DNA from: Microbacterium salsuginis
Lineage (GTDB): Bacteria; Actinomycetota; Actinomycetes; Actinomycetales; Microbacteriaceae
NCBI RefSeq assembly: GCF_012524205.1
Contig: NZ_JABACI010000004.1
Coordinates: 620,001-684,000, forward strand
DNA length: 64,000 nt
Reading direction: 5' to 3'
Shown piece by piece: positions 43,045-54,064 of this stretch. The notes below the pieces were generated by a model. It was not told where the DNA came from and searched no databases. It saw nothing but the letters and a program-made list of their open reading frames with translations. Numbering within the stretch: the first letter of the stretch is position 1; every line of letters starts with the position of its first letter. The translations under genes were made by a program, and so were the position numbers.

Positions 43045-44088
43045 ATGCAACGCGCTCACATCCCCGACGAACTCGGGGACACGTTCACAGTGGCGCAGGC
43101 CCGGTCGGCAGGAGTCTCCGAATCAAGGCTGCGTGGGGGAGATCTCGACGCGCCGTACCGGGGCGTTCGAGTTGTCCGCGGCAGTAGAGCCTCGGAGGGG
43201 GAGGCGGGTGGGCTGGTCGTCGGTGACGCCGTGGGCGGCGACGACGCACGAGGGAGCTCCGCGCCGGACGAAGCGAAGGGTGTGGCCGATGCCCGCGAGT
43301 TGCGACGACGCGCCATTGTCTTCGCGCTGACGATGGCGTCGAATCAGTTCTTCACTCACGTCACTGCCGCAGTCCTCTGGGGGTTGCCGGTGCCTGCATC
43401 GCTCCTTCGAGATGCGTTCGGACGGCTGAGGGACCTGGACGTCGGCGTCCTTGCGCCGCTCCGGCATCCGCGGCACGCAGGTGTTCGCGGTCACCAACTG
43501 AAGCGGGGCCGGGCCCATGTCGTGACGCACGAGACCCACGGGGTGCGGCTGACGACACCTGCAAGCACATGGGTAGCCCTGGGTGCCGTGCTCGTCGACC
43601 ACTACGACCTGGTCGCGATCGCCGATGCCGCCGTGCGCGAGAAGATGTTCAGCGATGACCCTGAGCCCCTGGCGACGCTGGAGCAACTTCACAAGGCCGT
43701 AGCCGCTGGGCGCCGGGTCGGCGGACCGGCCCTGCGGCAGGCATTGCCACGGGTGCGGACTCGCTCAGCCTCGCGCATGGAGACGCGTTGCCGACTGATC
43801 CTGTCCGATGCCGGACTCGCCGAGCCGGAGTTGAACCACGTCGTACTCGATAGCGACGGAAAGTTCGTCGCGTGTGTCGACCTCGCCTACGCGCAGCAGA
43901 AGATCGCTATCGAGTACGAGGGCGAGCACCACCTGCGTGACCCGGAGCAGTGGGCGAAAGACATCGCCCGATACGAGGCGCTGGCCGCGGCGGGCTGGTT
44001 CGTCATCCGCGTCACCAAAGCGGACGTGTTCGATGGACGGGCCGACCTGGTGCGGCGCGTTCGCCACGCTCTGCGCGCTCGCGCGTGA
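43045..44088 (+). CDS. DUF559/AbiEi-like protein with endonuclease-like C-terminus
   Basis: The 347-residue protein has a winged-helix-like N-terminus (DELGDTFTVAQARSAGVSESRLRGGDL, the type IV antitoxin AbiEi-like lead) and a middle domain with HVTAAVLWGLPVP. The C-terminal DUF559 region, related to Vsr/PD-(D/E)xK nucleases, contains VACVDLAYAQQKIAIEYEGEHHL with the Asp and Glu-x-Lys-like residues. Such genes are frequent and variable in Microbacteriaceae; function is not established. GGAG lies six bases before the ATG. Repeats flank the gene on both sides. Confidence 0.78.
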   Translation: MQRAHIPDELGDTFTVAQARSAGVSESRLRGGDLDAPYRGVRVVRGSRASEGEAGGLVVGDAVGGDDARGSSAPDEAKGVADARELRRRAIVFALTMASNQFFTHVTAAVLWGLPVPASLLRDAFGRLRDLDVGVLAPLRHPRHAGVRGHQLKRGRAHVVTHETHGVRLTTPASTWVALGAVLVDHYDLVAIADAAVREKMFSDDPEPLATLEQLHKAVAAGRRVGGPALRQALPRVRTRSASRMETRCRLILSDAGLAEPELNHVVLDSDGKFVACVDLAYAQQKIAIEYEGEHHLRDPEQWAKDIARYEALAAAGWFVIRVTKADVFDGRADLVRRVRHALRARA

Positions 44089-44145
44089 GCCCGCCATTCC
44101 GCGGTCAGCCTCTGCGCCGCCCGGGTGGGTGCACGCGCAGTATCC

Positions 44146-44180
44146 GACTGCGGAGCAGATGCGTTCGCCGCTCCGCAGTC
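44146..44180. terminator. GACTGCGGAGC/GCTCCGCAGTC hairpin after the DUF559 gene
   Basis: The two 11-bp arms are perfectly complementary across a 13-base loop and are followed by AAGAAA. They are members of the GCTCCGCAGTC repeat family. The pair could act as a terminator for the DUF559 gene or as part of a mobile cassette end. Confidence 0.5.
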
Positions 44181-44198
44181 AAGAAATGCGGACGGATG

Positions 44199-44230
44199 CC
44201 GCGGCACACGGCGAAAGGTGACTGCGGAGC
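44199..44230. repeat. Inverted partner of the 42808 repeat
   Basis: Read in reverse, this 32-bp element starts GCTCCGCAGTCACCTTTCG and ends CCGCGG. It aligns with the element beginning at 42808 (GCTCCGCAGTCGCCTTTTG, also ending CCGCGG) with one single-base gap. The two bracket the DUF559 gene. Confidence 0.65.
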
Positions 44231-44251
44231 AGATTCAACCAGGGACCCCAG

Positions 44252-44485
44252 CTAGGCGTCCGCGCGGACCAGGAGGTCGCCGATCTCGCAGTCCAGGGCG
44301 CGGCAGATCGCCGACAGGGTCGAGTAGCGGATCGCCCGGGCCCGGTCGTTCTTGAGGATCGACAGGTTCACGACCGAGACTCCGACCAGCTCCGACAGGC
44401 GCGTGAGAGTCATCCCTCTCGCCTCCAGCAGCTCGTCGAGCCGGCAGTGAACCCCGCTCGGGCCTTCGTCCTCGGCGGGCGTCAT
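44252..44485 (-). CDS. Small Cro/CI-type HTH regulator of the second DUF2975-like locus
   Basis: The 77-residue protein is a single HTH domain: CRLDELLEARGMTLTRLSEL, then VSVVNLSILKNDRARAIRYS and the family end CRALDCEIGDLL. It is related in plan to the regulator at 2193-2438. The ATG overlaps the stop of the upstream membrane gene (ATGA). Its likely target is the TATCGATAAACG element upstream of the operon. Confidence 0.87.
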   Translation of the reverse strand: MTPAEDEGPSGVHCRLDELLEARGMTLTRLSELVGVSVVNLSILKNDRARAIRYSTLSAICRALDCEIGDLLVRADA

Positions 44486-45099
44486 ACGAGCAGGTCCGTC
44501 TCGCGCTGCAGGCGGTCTCCGACCGTGAACACCGTGGTCACGATGGCCACCACGAACGCCGCCAGCAGGAGGTGCGACAGGTTCACACTCATGATGACGT
44601 TGTCGAACGTGCGTTGCGAGATCGAACGGAACGCGTCGTTGGCGACCATGTTCCCGAAGAACGGCACGCCGGCCAGTCCGGCCAGGCCGGCGATCCCCGC
44701 AGTGCTGACGAGGGCCGTGTTGCGACGGCTGAAGACGCGGCCGCGCAGCACCGACGCCGTGACGGCGATCAGGCAGCCCACGACCGTCGCGATCGAGACG
44801 ACTGCCAGCGCCTGCTCGAGGACGAGCGCACCCATGCCGGCTACTGACAGGCTGTCGGGCGAGAGGAGCGCCGTCTGGAGCTCGACGTCCCGCATCGCGC
44901 CGTCGGGTCCGATGGGGGCCTGGCCGGTCGTGCCCTCGAAGACGGCGGGCACCTGGACCCGCCCGCCGGCGGCCTCCACGATGCGCGCGATGCCGAAGTA
45001 GGCCGACACGCCGACCAGGGCGACGCCGGCAACGATGAAGAACCACATGGCTGAGACGTCGGACCTGCTCAGCGTCCGCTCGCGTGCCGTACGTGTCAT
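44482..45099 (-). CDS. DUF2975-like membrane protein A
   Basis: The 205-residue protein has four membrane segments (about residues 17-40, 85-110, 120-150 and 165-190), separated by a long extracytoplasmic loop after the first. It ends in VGDRLQRETDLLV, nearly the same C-terminus as its neighbour (GARLQRETEGLV), which marks them as paralogues. AGGAGGA lies directly before the ATG and settles the start. It is the middle gene of a three-gene operon ending in the HTH regulator. Confidence 0.78.
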   Translation of the reverse strand: MTRTARERTLSRSDVSAMWFFIVAGVALVGVSAYFGIARIVEAAGGRVQVPAVFEGTTGQAPIGPDGAMRDVELQTALLSPDSLSVAGMGALVLEQALAVVSIATVVGCLIAVTASVLRGRVFSRRNTALVSTAGIAGLAGLAGVPFFGNMVANDAFRSISQRTFDNVIMSVNLSHLLLAAFVVAIVTTVFTVGDRLQRETDLLV

Positions 45100-45154
45100 G
45101 ACTTCCTCCTGGACGAGTCGATGGGTGGGATGAACGGGTCGTGCCTGGTGGCGC

Positions 45155-45781
45155 TCACACCAGTCCCTCGGTCTCGCGCTGCAAGCGGGCGCCGATCGCG
45201 AAGGATGCGGCGACGAGAGCCAGCGCGAAGCTCCAGCCGACGGGCGCGAGGTCGAGCTCGACGAGGAACGTCCAGAAGACGTCGGTGACCTCAGGGGAGG
45301 TCGCGGCCAGGTCGTCCACGAGCATCGCCCGGCTGAAGCCGCCGAGCAGCTGCCCGAAGACGCCGCCGGCGAGCACCAGGCACGCGACCACGCCGATCGC
45401 ATTCGACATGGCGGGACGGAACGGCCGGGCTCGCATCAGCGAGACACCGAGCCACCACGCGACAATGCACACGCCGATGGTCGCGAGTGCCGGGAGGGCT
45501 TGCTCGAGCAGCAGCATCCAGCGCACGCCGGCCGGAAGCGAGGTGAAAGTCACCTCGGCTGATGCGTAGGTCGCCGCCGCGATCTCGGGAACGCCGGCCA
45601 GCGCGGTCACCTCACCGCCCGTCACGGGCATGCGGATCGTCGGGTCGCTCCCGAAGATCGCGAGTGCGGCGCGGACCACGGCCACGAGGGCCGCCACCGC
45701 GACGCTGACCGCGCCGGTCGCGATCAGTCCCAGGGCGAAGCCTTCGCCGCGCGACACGTGCGGGCGTGCTGTCGTTGACAT
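45155..45781 (-). CDS. DUF2975-like membrane protein B
   Basis: The 208-residue protein has four membrane segments and a large loop after the first, and ends in LQRETEGLV. It is the first gene of the operon. Its ATG lies 17 bases after the TATCGATAAACG operator. The tandem of two paralogous membrane proteins before one HTH gene differs from the simpler pair at 2.2-2.9 kb. Its role is unknown. Confidence 0.78.
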   Translation of the reverse strand: MSTTARPHVSRGEGFALGLIATGAVSVAVAALVAVVRAALAIFGSDPTIRMPVTGGEVTALAGVPEIAAATYASAEVTFTSLPAGVRWMLLLEQALPALATIGVCIVAWWLGVSLMRARPFRPAMSNAIGVVACLVLAGGVFGQLLGGFSRAMLVDDLAATSPEVTDVFWTFLVELDLAPVGWSFALALVAASFAIGARLQRETEGLV

Positions 45782-45797
45782 CGGATCACCATTTCCA

Positions 45798-45828
45798 TAT
45801 CGATAAACGTTGTTATCGAAAAACGATA
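45798..45828 (-). promoter_or_regulatory. TATCGATAAACG-type operator of the second HTH/membrane locus
   Basis: TATCGATAAACG is followed after two bases by GTTATCGAAAAACGATA. The TATCGA cores start 16 bp apart. Both elements match those at 2923-2958, where they are 21 bp apart. The surrounding DNA is GC-rich, so the AT-rich islands stand out. Confidence 0.6.
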
Positions 45829-45981
45829 AGCCCGACGGATGCCAGAGGTCAAGGTGTCACCGGAAGTCCAGACCGCTATGCCCACGGCGAACACGGGTAT
45901 GCGGCATCCGCCCGCTGGTTACCCTCGATGTAAGGCGCCAGCAGTGCATCACCGCAACCGTGCGCCCCGGAGGAAAAGACG

Positions 45982-48504
<2,523 letters not shown>

Positions 48505-48519
48505 CCACTGACGACAGAG

Positions 48520-48554
48520 AGCGGATGCCGCGGCCACAGGCCGCGGCATCCGCT
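48520..48554. terminator. Strong hairpin between clpC and the VWA gene
   Basis: A perfect 16-bp stem (AGCGGATGCCGCGGCC with its complement) closes a three-base ACA loop between two converging genes. There is no clear T-run on the plus side. It is again built on the GGATGCCGCG word. Confidence 0.75.
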
Positions 48555-48563
48555 CTTCGTCTG

Positions 48564-49490
48564 TCAGCCCGAGAACACCGCGCCGAGCGCGGGCGCCACG
48601 TCCCGGTGCGTGCGGATCGCGCGGCATACGCCGCGCCCGCGCGCGGCGAGCTCTCTGCCGAGCGGCAGGTCGTGCTCGCCCGAGATATCCAGAAGCACGT
48701 CGAGGCGCGACAGGCGCGCGGCGATCGGGCGCGGGTCGGGGCCGGCGTTGTGCACGCAGTCCGAGAGGAGCAGGACGCGGGCGTCACGCGCCGGAACGCG
48801 AGCGAGCTGGCGACCGGCGAGTTCGAGGGGAAATCCGACGTTCGTGAGCCCGCGGGCCGGGAGTCGCAGCAGGGCATCGAGTACGCGATCAGGGACCACC
48901 GGGTCGCCCAGGCCCAGCAGCAGAGCCGCGTCCGACCAGAACGCGATAACGGCCAGCGCGTCACGGTGGAGTTCGCCGGCGAGCGCTCCGACGGTGGCGG
49001 CCGCCGTGCGGATTCGCTCGCCGCGCATCGAGCCCGAGACATCGACCAGGAGCACGACCGATCGCCGCGTCCGGACGCGCTCGCGGACGATGATGTCCTC
49101 ATCGTCGGGCACCGGTCGCTCGGCGAGGACCTCGATCGTCCGGTCAAGGTCGATCTCGTCCGACCCGGCGCGATAGGGAACACTGAGCAGTTCGCCCACG
49201 CCCCGTCGCGAGGTGACATCCCTGCGCGCCCGCGGCACGGCGAGCCGGGCGGCGATCTGTCGAGCCCGGGCACGGATCGCGGGATCGACGGTGGAGGTGT
49301 CGTCGGGCACCGGGACGACCGTCCCGGCTTCGTCGGTCTGCGCGGCAGCAGTCCCACCCGGCGTCGCGGGTGCCGCTGCGCGGTCTCCCGATGCCGGCAT
49401 CACGAGTCCTGCGGATCCGAGGGAGACGTCGAACACCTGCGGGGGCGCGTCGAGTTGCTTGGGCCGACGGCGCAAAGGAGTGCCGCGCAT
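48564..49490 (-). CDS. VWA-domain protein (CoxE-like), MoxR partner
   Basis: The 308-residue soluble protein has a disordered N-terminal third and a von Willebrand A domain. The metal-ion-dependent adhesion site is VVLLVDVSGSMRGERIRTAA near residue 149. Later metal-site parts include a Thr near GLTNVGFP and RVLLLSDCVHNAGPDP. VWA proteins next to MoxR ATPases usually act together in inserting cofactors or remodelling a partner enzyme. The start has no strong ribosome site, so it could lie slightly elsewhere. It is the last gene of the operon. Confidence 0.85.
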   Translation of the reverse strand: MRGTPLRRRPKQLDAPPQVFDVSLGSAGLVMPASGDRAAAPATPGGTAAAQTDEAGTVVPVPDDTSTVDPAIRARARQIAARLAVPRARRDVTSRRGVGELLSVPYRAGSDEIDLDRTIEVLAERPVPDDEDIIVRERVRTRRSVVLLVDVSGSMRGERIRTAAATVGALAGELHRDALAVIAFWSDAALLLGLGDPVVPDRVLDALLRLPARGLTNVGFPLELAGRQLARVPARDARVLLLSDCVHNAGPDPRPIAARLSRLDVLLDISGEHDLPLGRELAARGRGVCRAIRTHRDVAPALGAVFSG

Positions 49491-49541
49491 CGCCGCGCCG
49501 CGCTTCTCACGCGCAAGCGGAGAGTCAGCCGCGACTTCTCT

Positions 49542-50480
49542 TCACCCGGGCGCCGCCTCGTGCGGTTCGAGGATGAACCGGTCCTCCCAGATCTCGCGGA
49601 GCACGCGCTCCGGCGTCGTCTCGGCGGCCTCATCGAGATGGATGCGGCCCGAAAGGGCGACGATCATGGCGTCGAACAGCAGCTCCGGGTAGTCGGCGCC
49701 CGTGGGCACCTCGAGGCCGCGCAACGCCGCGAGCTGCGTCGCCACGAGTGTCGTGTCGATCGCCCCTCGCACGCTCGAACCCTGGCGGACGTCGGGATGC
49801 CCGCGGGTCGCACGAGTCACGGCGACCGCGTCTCGCAGCATCCGCTCCCCGAGGGCTCCCGTAGCTCCCGTCCGCAGCGCGACGATGCGCTCCTCCGCGT
49901 CCGCGTCCTGATAGTCCACGGACAAGCGGTTGAGACGATCATGCACACTGGTCGAGAGCCGCGTCGTGCCGACGTTGTCGTACGGATTCATGGACGCGAT
50001 CACCCGGAACGATGGCGCGGCCGTGATCCGTCCGACGCGGGGCACGGCGATCGAGCGGTCGGCCATGGCCGTCAGCAGTGTATTGAGGGTGTCTTCGGGC
50101 GCCCGGTTGAACTCCTCGATGTAGAGGAAGCCGCCCTGTTGCATCGCCTCGATGAGCGGCCCCGGAACGAAGTTCTCGGCCGAGTAGTCCTCACGCAGCA
50201 CCCGCGCCGGATTGTGATGCCCGACCAGCTTCGCGGGAGTCAGATCGGCGTTGCCCTCGACGAACACGAGCGGAATGCCCCATTCGCCGGTGATCGCGGC
50301 GAGCATCGTCGTCTTGCTCGTGCCCGGGGGGCCTTCCAGCACGATGTCCCGTCCGGCGGCCACGGCCGCGAGGGTGAGCTCGAGCTCACGCTGGCGACCG
50401 ACGACCCGCTCGGCGATCCGGTCGTGACTCCGGCGCAGGTCGGCGGTGCTCGCCGAAGCATTCATCGTCGACGTGCTCAC
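49542..50480 (-). CDS. MoxR-family AAA+ ATPase
   Basis: The 312-residue protein has Walker A LEGPPGTSKTTML near residue 50, then VEGNADLTPAKLVGHHNP, Walker B GGFLYIEEFNRAPEDTLNTLL, sensor VIASMNPYDNVGTTRLS and an arginine finger region DRLNRLSVDY. MoxR ATPases work as chaperones with VWA proteins, here encoded 51 bp downstream. The GTG overlaps the stop of the upstream dehydrogenase gene (GTGA), so the chaperone is translationally coupled to a mycofactocin-type SDR, suggesting this enzyme is its client. Confidence 0.92.
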   Translation of the reverse strand: MSTSTMNASASTADLRRSHDRIAERVVGRQRELELTLAAVAAGRDIVLEGPPGTSKTTMLAAITGEWGIPLVFVEGNADLTPAKLVGHHNPARVLREDYSAENFVPGPLIEAMQQGGFLYIEEFNRAPEDTLNTLLTAMADRSIAVPRVGRITAAPSFRVIASMNPYDNVGTTRLSTSVHDRLNRLSVDYQDADAEERIVALRTGATGALGERMLRDAVAVTRATRGHPDVRQGSSVRGAIDTTLVATQLAALRGLEVPTGADYPELLFDAMIVALSGRIHLDEAAETTPERVLREIWEDRFILEPHEAAPG

Positions 50481-51310
50481 TTGACGGCGGCCCCAGCATC
50501 CACCGGCAGGGCGACGCCGGTGACGAACCGCGCCTCGTCGGAGGCGAGCCACAGCAAGGCGTTAGAGATGTCGACCGCCTCGACCCACGGAATGGGGACC
50601 GCGTTCATCTGGGTCGCGGCGTCGGCGAAATCCTGTTTGGTGGGATGCTCCAGATCGGGTCGGAACAGCCGATAGATCTGCTCGTTCTGCACCATGTCGG
50701 TGTCGACGGTCGTCGGATGGATCGAGTTCACCCGGATCATGTCGGGCGCCAGTTCGAGGGCGAGCGTGCGCATGAGCCCCACCACGCCATGCTTGGCAGA
50801 GACGTAGTGCGCGATGTTCTCGTACGCGAACAGCCCTGCGTCAGAACTCGTGAGGACGATCGATCCGCCTCGGCCGCCCGCACGCAGGTGCGGAATCGCC
50901 GCTTTGACGGTGCGCCACACACCCGACAGATTGATGTCGAGCATGTTCGTCCACTCGTCATCGGGGATGTCTTCCGACTTGTTCGGGCTGCCCGAGATAC
51001 CCGCGTTCGCCGAGACGATGTCGAGCCGTCCGAGCTCAGCGACGCCATGGTCGACCACTGCCTTGAGCTGTGCGAAATCGCGCACGTCGGCCTTCTCCGC
51101 CACGATCCGCCGATCGAGCGCCTCGACCTGCCGCACGGTCTCGGCCAAGTCCTCCTGCGTGGCCGGATCGTACGGATTCTCGGGGATCGCCTCGCAGATG
51201 TCGATGGCGATGATGTCGGCACCCTCCTGCGCGAGGCGCACGGCGTGCGAGCGCCCCTGGCCGCGAGCGGCTCCCGTGATGAATGCGACCTTTCCTTCTA
51301 CCCGTCCCAT
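50477..51310 (-). CDS. Mycofactocin-coupled SDR family oxidoreductase 1
   Basis: The 277-residue classical SDR opens GKVAFITGAARGQGRSHAVRLA. The ARGQGRSHA nucleotide loop and the insertion after the second strand (PENPYDPATQEDLAETVRQV) are typical of mycofactocin-dependent dehydrogenases. These hold NAD tightly and hand electrons to mycofactocin. The catalytic Ser, Tyr and Lys are in LTSSDAGLFAYENIAHYVSAKHG. The likely substrates are alcohols. It is the third of three related SDRs in one operon and overlaps the MoxR start. Confidence 0.92.
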   Translation of the reverse strand: MGRVEGKVAFITGAARGQGRSHAVRLAQEGADIIAIDICEAIPENPYDPATQEDLAETVRQVEALDRRIVAEKADVRDFAQLKAVVDHGVAELGRLDIVSANAGISGSPNKSEDIPDDEWTNMLDINLSGVWRTVKAAIPHLRAGGRGGSIVLTSSDAGLFAYENIAHYVSAKHGVVGLMRTLALELAPDMIRVNSIHPTTVDTDMVQNEQIYRLFRPDLEHPTKQDFADAATQMNAVPIPWVEAVDISNALLWLASDEARFVTGVALPVDAGAAVK

Positions 51311-51341
51311 GTCTTCTTTCCCTTCTCCAGGCGTGTCGGAA

Positions 51342-52148
51342 TCAGTACTGCGTGTTGCCGGCGTCGACGGTCATCGGGAGGGCCGTGACGTAGCGGGCTT
51401 CGTCGCTCGCCAGGAACAGCACGGCGTTGGACTGGTCGCGTGGCTGGGTCGTCTCGATGGGCAGCATGTTCGTGAGCATCCCGCCCACGCGAGGATGCTT
51501 CTCCAGCAGCGGCGGGTACGCATCCGCCATCTCGCCCATCGCGGTCTCCACGCCCGTCGGGTGCAGCGTGTTGACGCGGATGTTGTGCTCGGCCAACTCT
51601 GTCGCGAACGCCTTGCCGAGCCCGGTGACGCCGAACTTCGATGCCACGTATGGGGTGAGGAACGGCAAGCCCTTCAGTCCCGCTGCCGAGCTGGTCAGGA
51701 TGATCGACCCGCCGCCGGCGGCGATCAGGTGCGGTGCGGTGAGCTGGACAGTGTTGAAGACACCGGTCAGGTTGGTCGAGATCGTCGTGTCCCAGATCTC
51801 CGGGGTCACCTCGTCCCATGGCGCGATGATGCAGATTCCGGCGTTGCCCACCACGATGTCGAGTCGGCCGAGCGTCGCCACTCCCTCGTCGATCGCTGTC
51901 TTGAAGACGTTGCGGTCGCGGACGTCGGTCACACTCGCGACGATCCTCCGGTCGAGCTCCTCGACCTGGCGGACGGTCTCCGCGAGATCCTCCTCGGTTG
52001 CCGCGGAATACTGCAGCCCCGGGACCGGACCGCAGAGGTCCACCGCGATGATGTCTGCGCCCTCCTCGGCCAGGCGGAGGGCATGACTGCGGCCCTGCCC
52101 CCGCGCGGCTCCGGTGACGAGGGCGACCTTGCCGTCGACTCTTCCCAT
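51342..52148 (-). CDS. Mycofactocin-coupled SDR family oxidoreductase 2
   Basis: The 268-residue SDR has GKVALVTGAARGQGRSHALRLA, the insertion PGLQYSAATEEDLAETVRQV and the active site SIILTSSAAGLKGLPFLTPYVASKFG. It is close to its downstream neighbour but clearly diverged, so the pair probably differ in substrate. GGAGAAACACAC precedes the ATG. The gene lies 31 bp before SDR 1 and 29 bp after SDR 3, within one transcription unit. Confidence 0.92.
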   Translation of the reverse strand: MGRVDGKVALVTGAARGQGRSHALRLAEEGADIIAVDLCGPVPGLQYSAATEEDLAETVRQVEELDRRIVASVTDVRDRNVFKTAIDEGVATLGRLDIVVGNAGICIIAPWDEVTPEIWDTTISTNLTGVFNTVQLTAPHLIAAGGGSIILTSSAAGLKGLPFLTPYVASKFGVTGLGKAFATELAEHNIRVNTLHPTGVETAMGEMADAYPPLLEKHPRVGGMLTNMLPIETTQPRDQSNAVLFLASDEARYVTALPMTVDAGNTQY

Positions 52149-52177
52149 GTGTGTTTCTCCTTCGGGTGATGTCCGGG

Positions 52178-53038
52178 CTACTTGACCGGATCCGGGTTGT
52201 AGCCGGGTTGCAGGAGGTGGCCTGCGTCTACGGGCACCGAGATGCCTGTGACGGCCGAGGCCAGCTCGGAGTTGAGCCATAGTGCCGCGTCGGCGATGCG
52301 CTGCGGCGAGAGGAAGCCGGCGCCTTTCAGCGCGTGGAAGGAATACCCGGCTTCGAGCATGTCGGCCTCCGTGCCCTGCCCGGCCGGTTTGCCCGACATC
52401 ATGTCCCACGCCCCCTGCCAGCTCGTCATCGGAGTGAGGATGGCGCCAGGATGAACGGCGTTCACTCGGATGCCGTGCCGCGCGTACTCCAGCGCGAGGG
52501 TCTTCATGACGCCGACGACGCCGAACTTCGCCGCGCAGTAGTGGACGTAGTTGGCGCCGGGTTCAAGCCCGTTGATGGACGACGTCATCACGATCGACCC
52601 ACCGCCGCGTTCCATCATGTGCGGCAGCACTGCCTTCGCCGACTTCCAGACCCCCGTCAGATTGACGGCGATCATGTCGTCCCACATCTCGTCGGTCATC
52701 TCGTGAGCCGGGGCGAGTGAGAAGATCCCCGCATTCGCGATCAGCGCGTCGATCCTGCCGAGTTCAGCGACGCCCTCGGCCACCGCGCGGTCGAGGTCGG
52801 CCTGACGGCGAACGTCGCCCACGACCGACACGATCCTTCGGTCGAGAGCCTCCACCTGGCGGGCTGTCTCGTCGAAGTCGTCCTGGCTCGCCATCGGATA
52901 GTCGACCGTGCCGATCTGGTCGAGCGTGTCCATGATCACGACGTCGGCGCCTTCACGTGCGCTGGTGACGGCGTGTGCGCGGCCCTGTCCGCGGGACCCG
53001 CCGGTGACGAACACGACCTTCCCCTCCAGTAGTCCCAT
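52178..53038 (-). CDS. Mycofactocin-coupled SDR family oxidoreductase 3
   Basis: The 286-residue SDR has GKVVFVTGGSRGQGRAHAVTSA, the insertion GTVDYPMASQDDFDETARQV and the active site SIVMTSSINGLEPGANYVHYCAAKFG. It is the most divergent of the three and the first gene of the operon, read away from the MftR-type regulator. GGGAGAGGGAGC precedes the chosen ATG; an upstream in-frame ATG lacks such a site. Confidence 0.92.
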   Translation of the reverse strand: MGLLEGKVVFVTGGSRGQGRAHAVTSAREGADVVIMDTLDQIGTVDYPMASQDDFDETARQVEALDRRIVSVVGDVRRQADLDRAVAEGVAELGRIDALIANAGIFSLAPAHEMTDEMWDDMIAVNLTGVWKSAKAVLPHMMERGGGSIVMTSSINGLEPGANYVHYCAAKFGVVGVMKTLALEYARHGIRVNAVHPGAILTPMTSWQGAWDMMSGKPAGQGTEADMLEAGYSFHALKGAGFLSPQRIADAALWLNSELASAVTGISVPVDAGHLLQPGYNPDPVK

Positions 53039-53397
53039 GCTCCCTCTCCCTTCTGATCGCGGGCACGCCGCTGACACCCGGGTGAGCGCACACCCTGACC
53101 GGCGCCCACGTCATCGCGGGCGTGCAAGGGGCTGCGGGCTCAGCGGGGGTCGGGGCGGTTGCCCTCCTGGTGGCACCATTCGGCGCCGGTTGACGCGCGG
53201 TCGTGCAGTAATGCCGGCGCCTGCGCGCCGAGGCGGTACCGGGCGGACCGCGCACCAGCCAGGGCTACCCCAGCCTGCGGCGTCCGACGGGTACCGGCAT
53301 CCATCTGCGATGCTCCTTCTGCGAGGTCCGCCCACATTGGCGGATCTCCGTAGTGGCACGATACTAATGACACTCGGTGCCTAATGGAAGGGGCCGG
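53039..53397. other. 359-bp divergent control region between SDR operon and mftR
   Basis: This region has no convincing gene. I looked on both strands for a short peptide ending in the mycofactocin core (IDGMCGVY-like) and saw none. Near 53355-53390 a TA-rich patch, with ATACTAATGACACTCGGTG, stands out and may hold the promoters and an imperfect operator for MftR. Confidence 0.5.
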
Positions 53398-54006
53398 ATG
53401 AACCACCTCGACGCTGCCGCCGGGCGTCCCCGCATCGGGCGCTCACCGGCGACCACCCGCGGCGAGCTCAGTCACATCGCGCTGGGGCTGTTTCTCGAGC
53501 GCGGTTTCGATGAGACCACCGTCGATGACATCGTGAGGGCCGCGGGTATCGGGCGTCGTACGTTCTTCCGTTACTTCACATCCAAGAACGACCTGCCGTG
53601 GGGAGAGTTCGACGACCTGCTCGACGGGATGCGCGCGCATCTCGCCTCGGTTCCCCGCGATGTGCCGCTGATGGAGGCGCTCCGCCAGGCCGTCGTGGAG
53701 TTCAACAGGTTTCCGGCCGACGAGATCCCGTTCCACCGGCAGCGGATGTGGCTGCTGCTGAACGTCCCTGATCTCATGGCCCACTCCACACTGCGCTACA
53801 GCGGGTGGCGGCAGGTCGTGGCCGAGTTCGTCGCGGATCGTCGCGGTGAACCGGCGAACTCGCTCGCGGCACAGTCCATCGCCTGGGTCTGCTTGAGTCT
53901 GTGCCTGGCGGCGTACGAGCAGTGGCTCGAACGGGACGACGCCGACTTGCTCGGCCTGCTCGATGAGGCGTTCGACCGCATCGCGGAGGCGTTCGGCGCT
54001 GTGTGA
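53398..54006 (+). CDS. mftR: Mycofactocin-system TetR-type regulator MftR
   Basis: The 202-residue protein carries hallmark MftR segments: GRSPATTRGELSHIALGLFL, ERGFDETTVDDIVRAAGIG, then RRTFFRYFTSKNDLPWGEFD and the effector part RMWLLLNVPDLMAHSTLRY. MftR represses mycofactocin genes and is thought to respond to acyl-CoA. Here it is divergent from three mycofactocin-type dehydrogenases but not from mftABCDEF. AAGGGG precedes the ATG at 53398; an earlier ATG seven codons upstream lies in the probable operator. Confidence 0.87.
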   Translation: MNHLDAAAGRPRIGRSPATTRGELSHIALGLFLERGFDETTVDDIVRAAGIGRRTFFRYFTSKNDLPWGEFDDLLDGMRAHLASVPRDVPLMEALRQAVVEFNRFPADEIPFHRQRMWLLLNVPDLMAHSTLRYSGWRQVVAEFVADRRGEPANSLAAQSIAWVCLSLCLAAYEQWLERDDADLLGLLDEAFDRIAEAFGAV

Positions 54007-54064
54007 CCGAGCGCGAACCGTGGCGGGGCCCGCGGAGGCAGGGACCGGGCTCTACGCTGGTTCG

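Noticed and set aside
42808-44230. A CRISPR array suggested by five short repeats
   Set aside because: The repeats are only 11 bp, occur in both orientations, are unevenly spaced and flank a gene. No cas genes are visible.
53039-53397. A possible mftA precursor peptide gene next to mftR
   Set aside because: Short frames on both strands were read, and none ends in a Cys-Gly-Val-Tyr-type core or shows the acidic lead of MftA.
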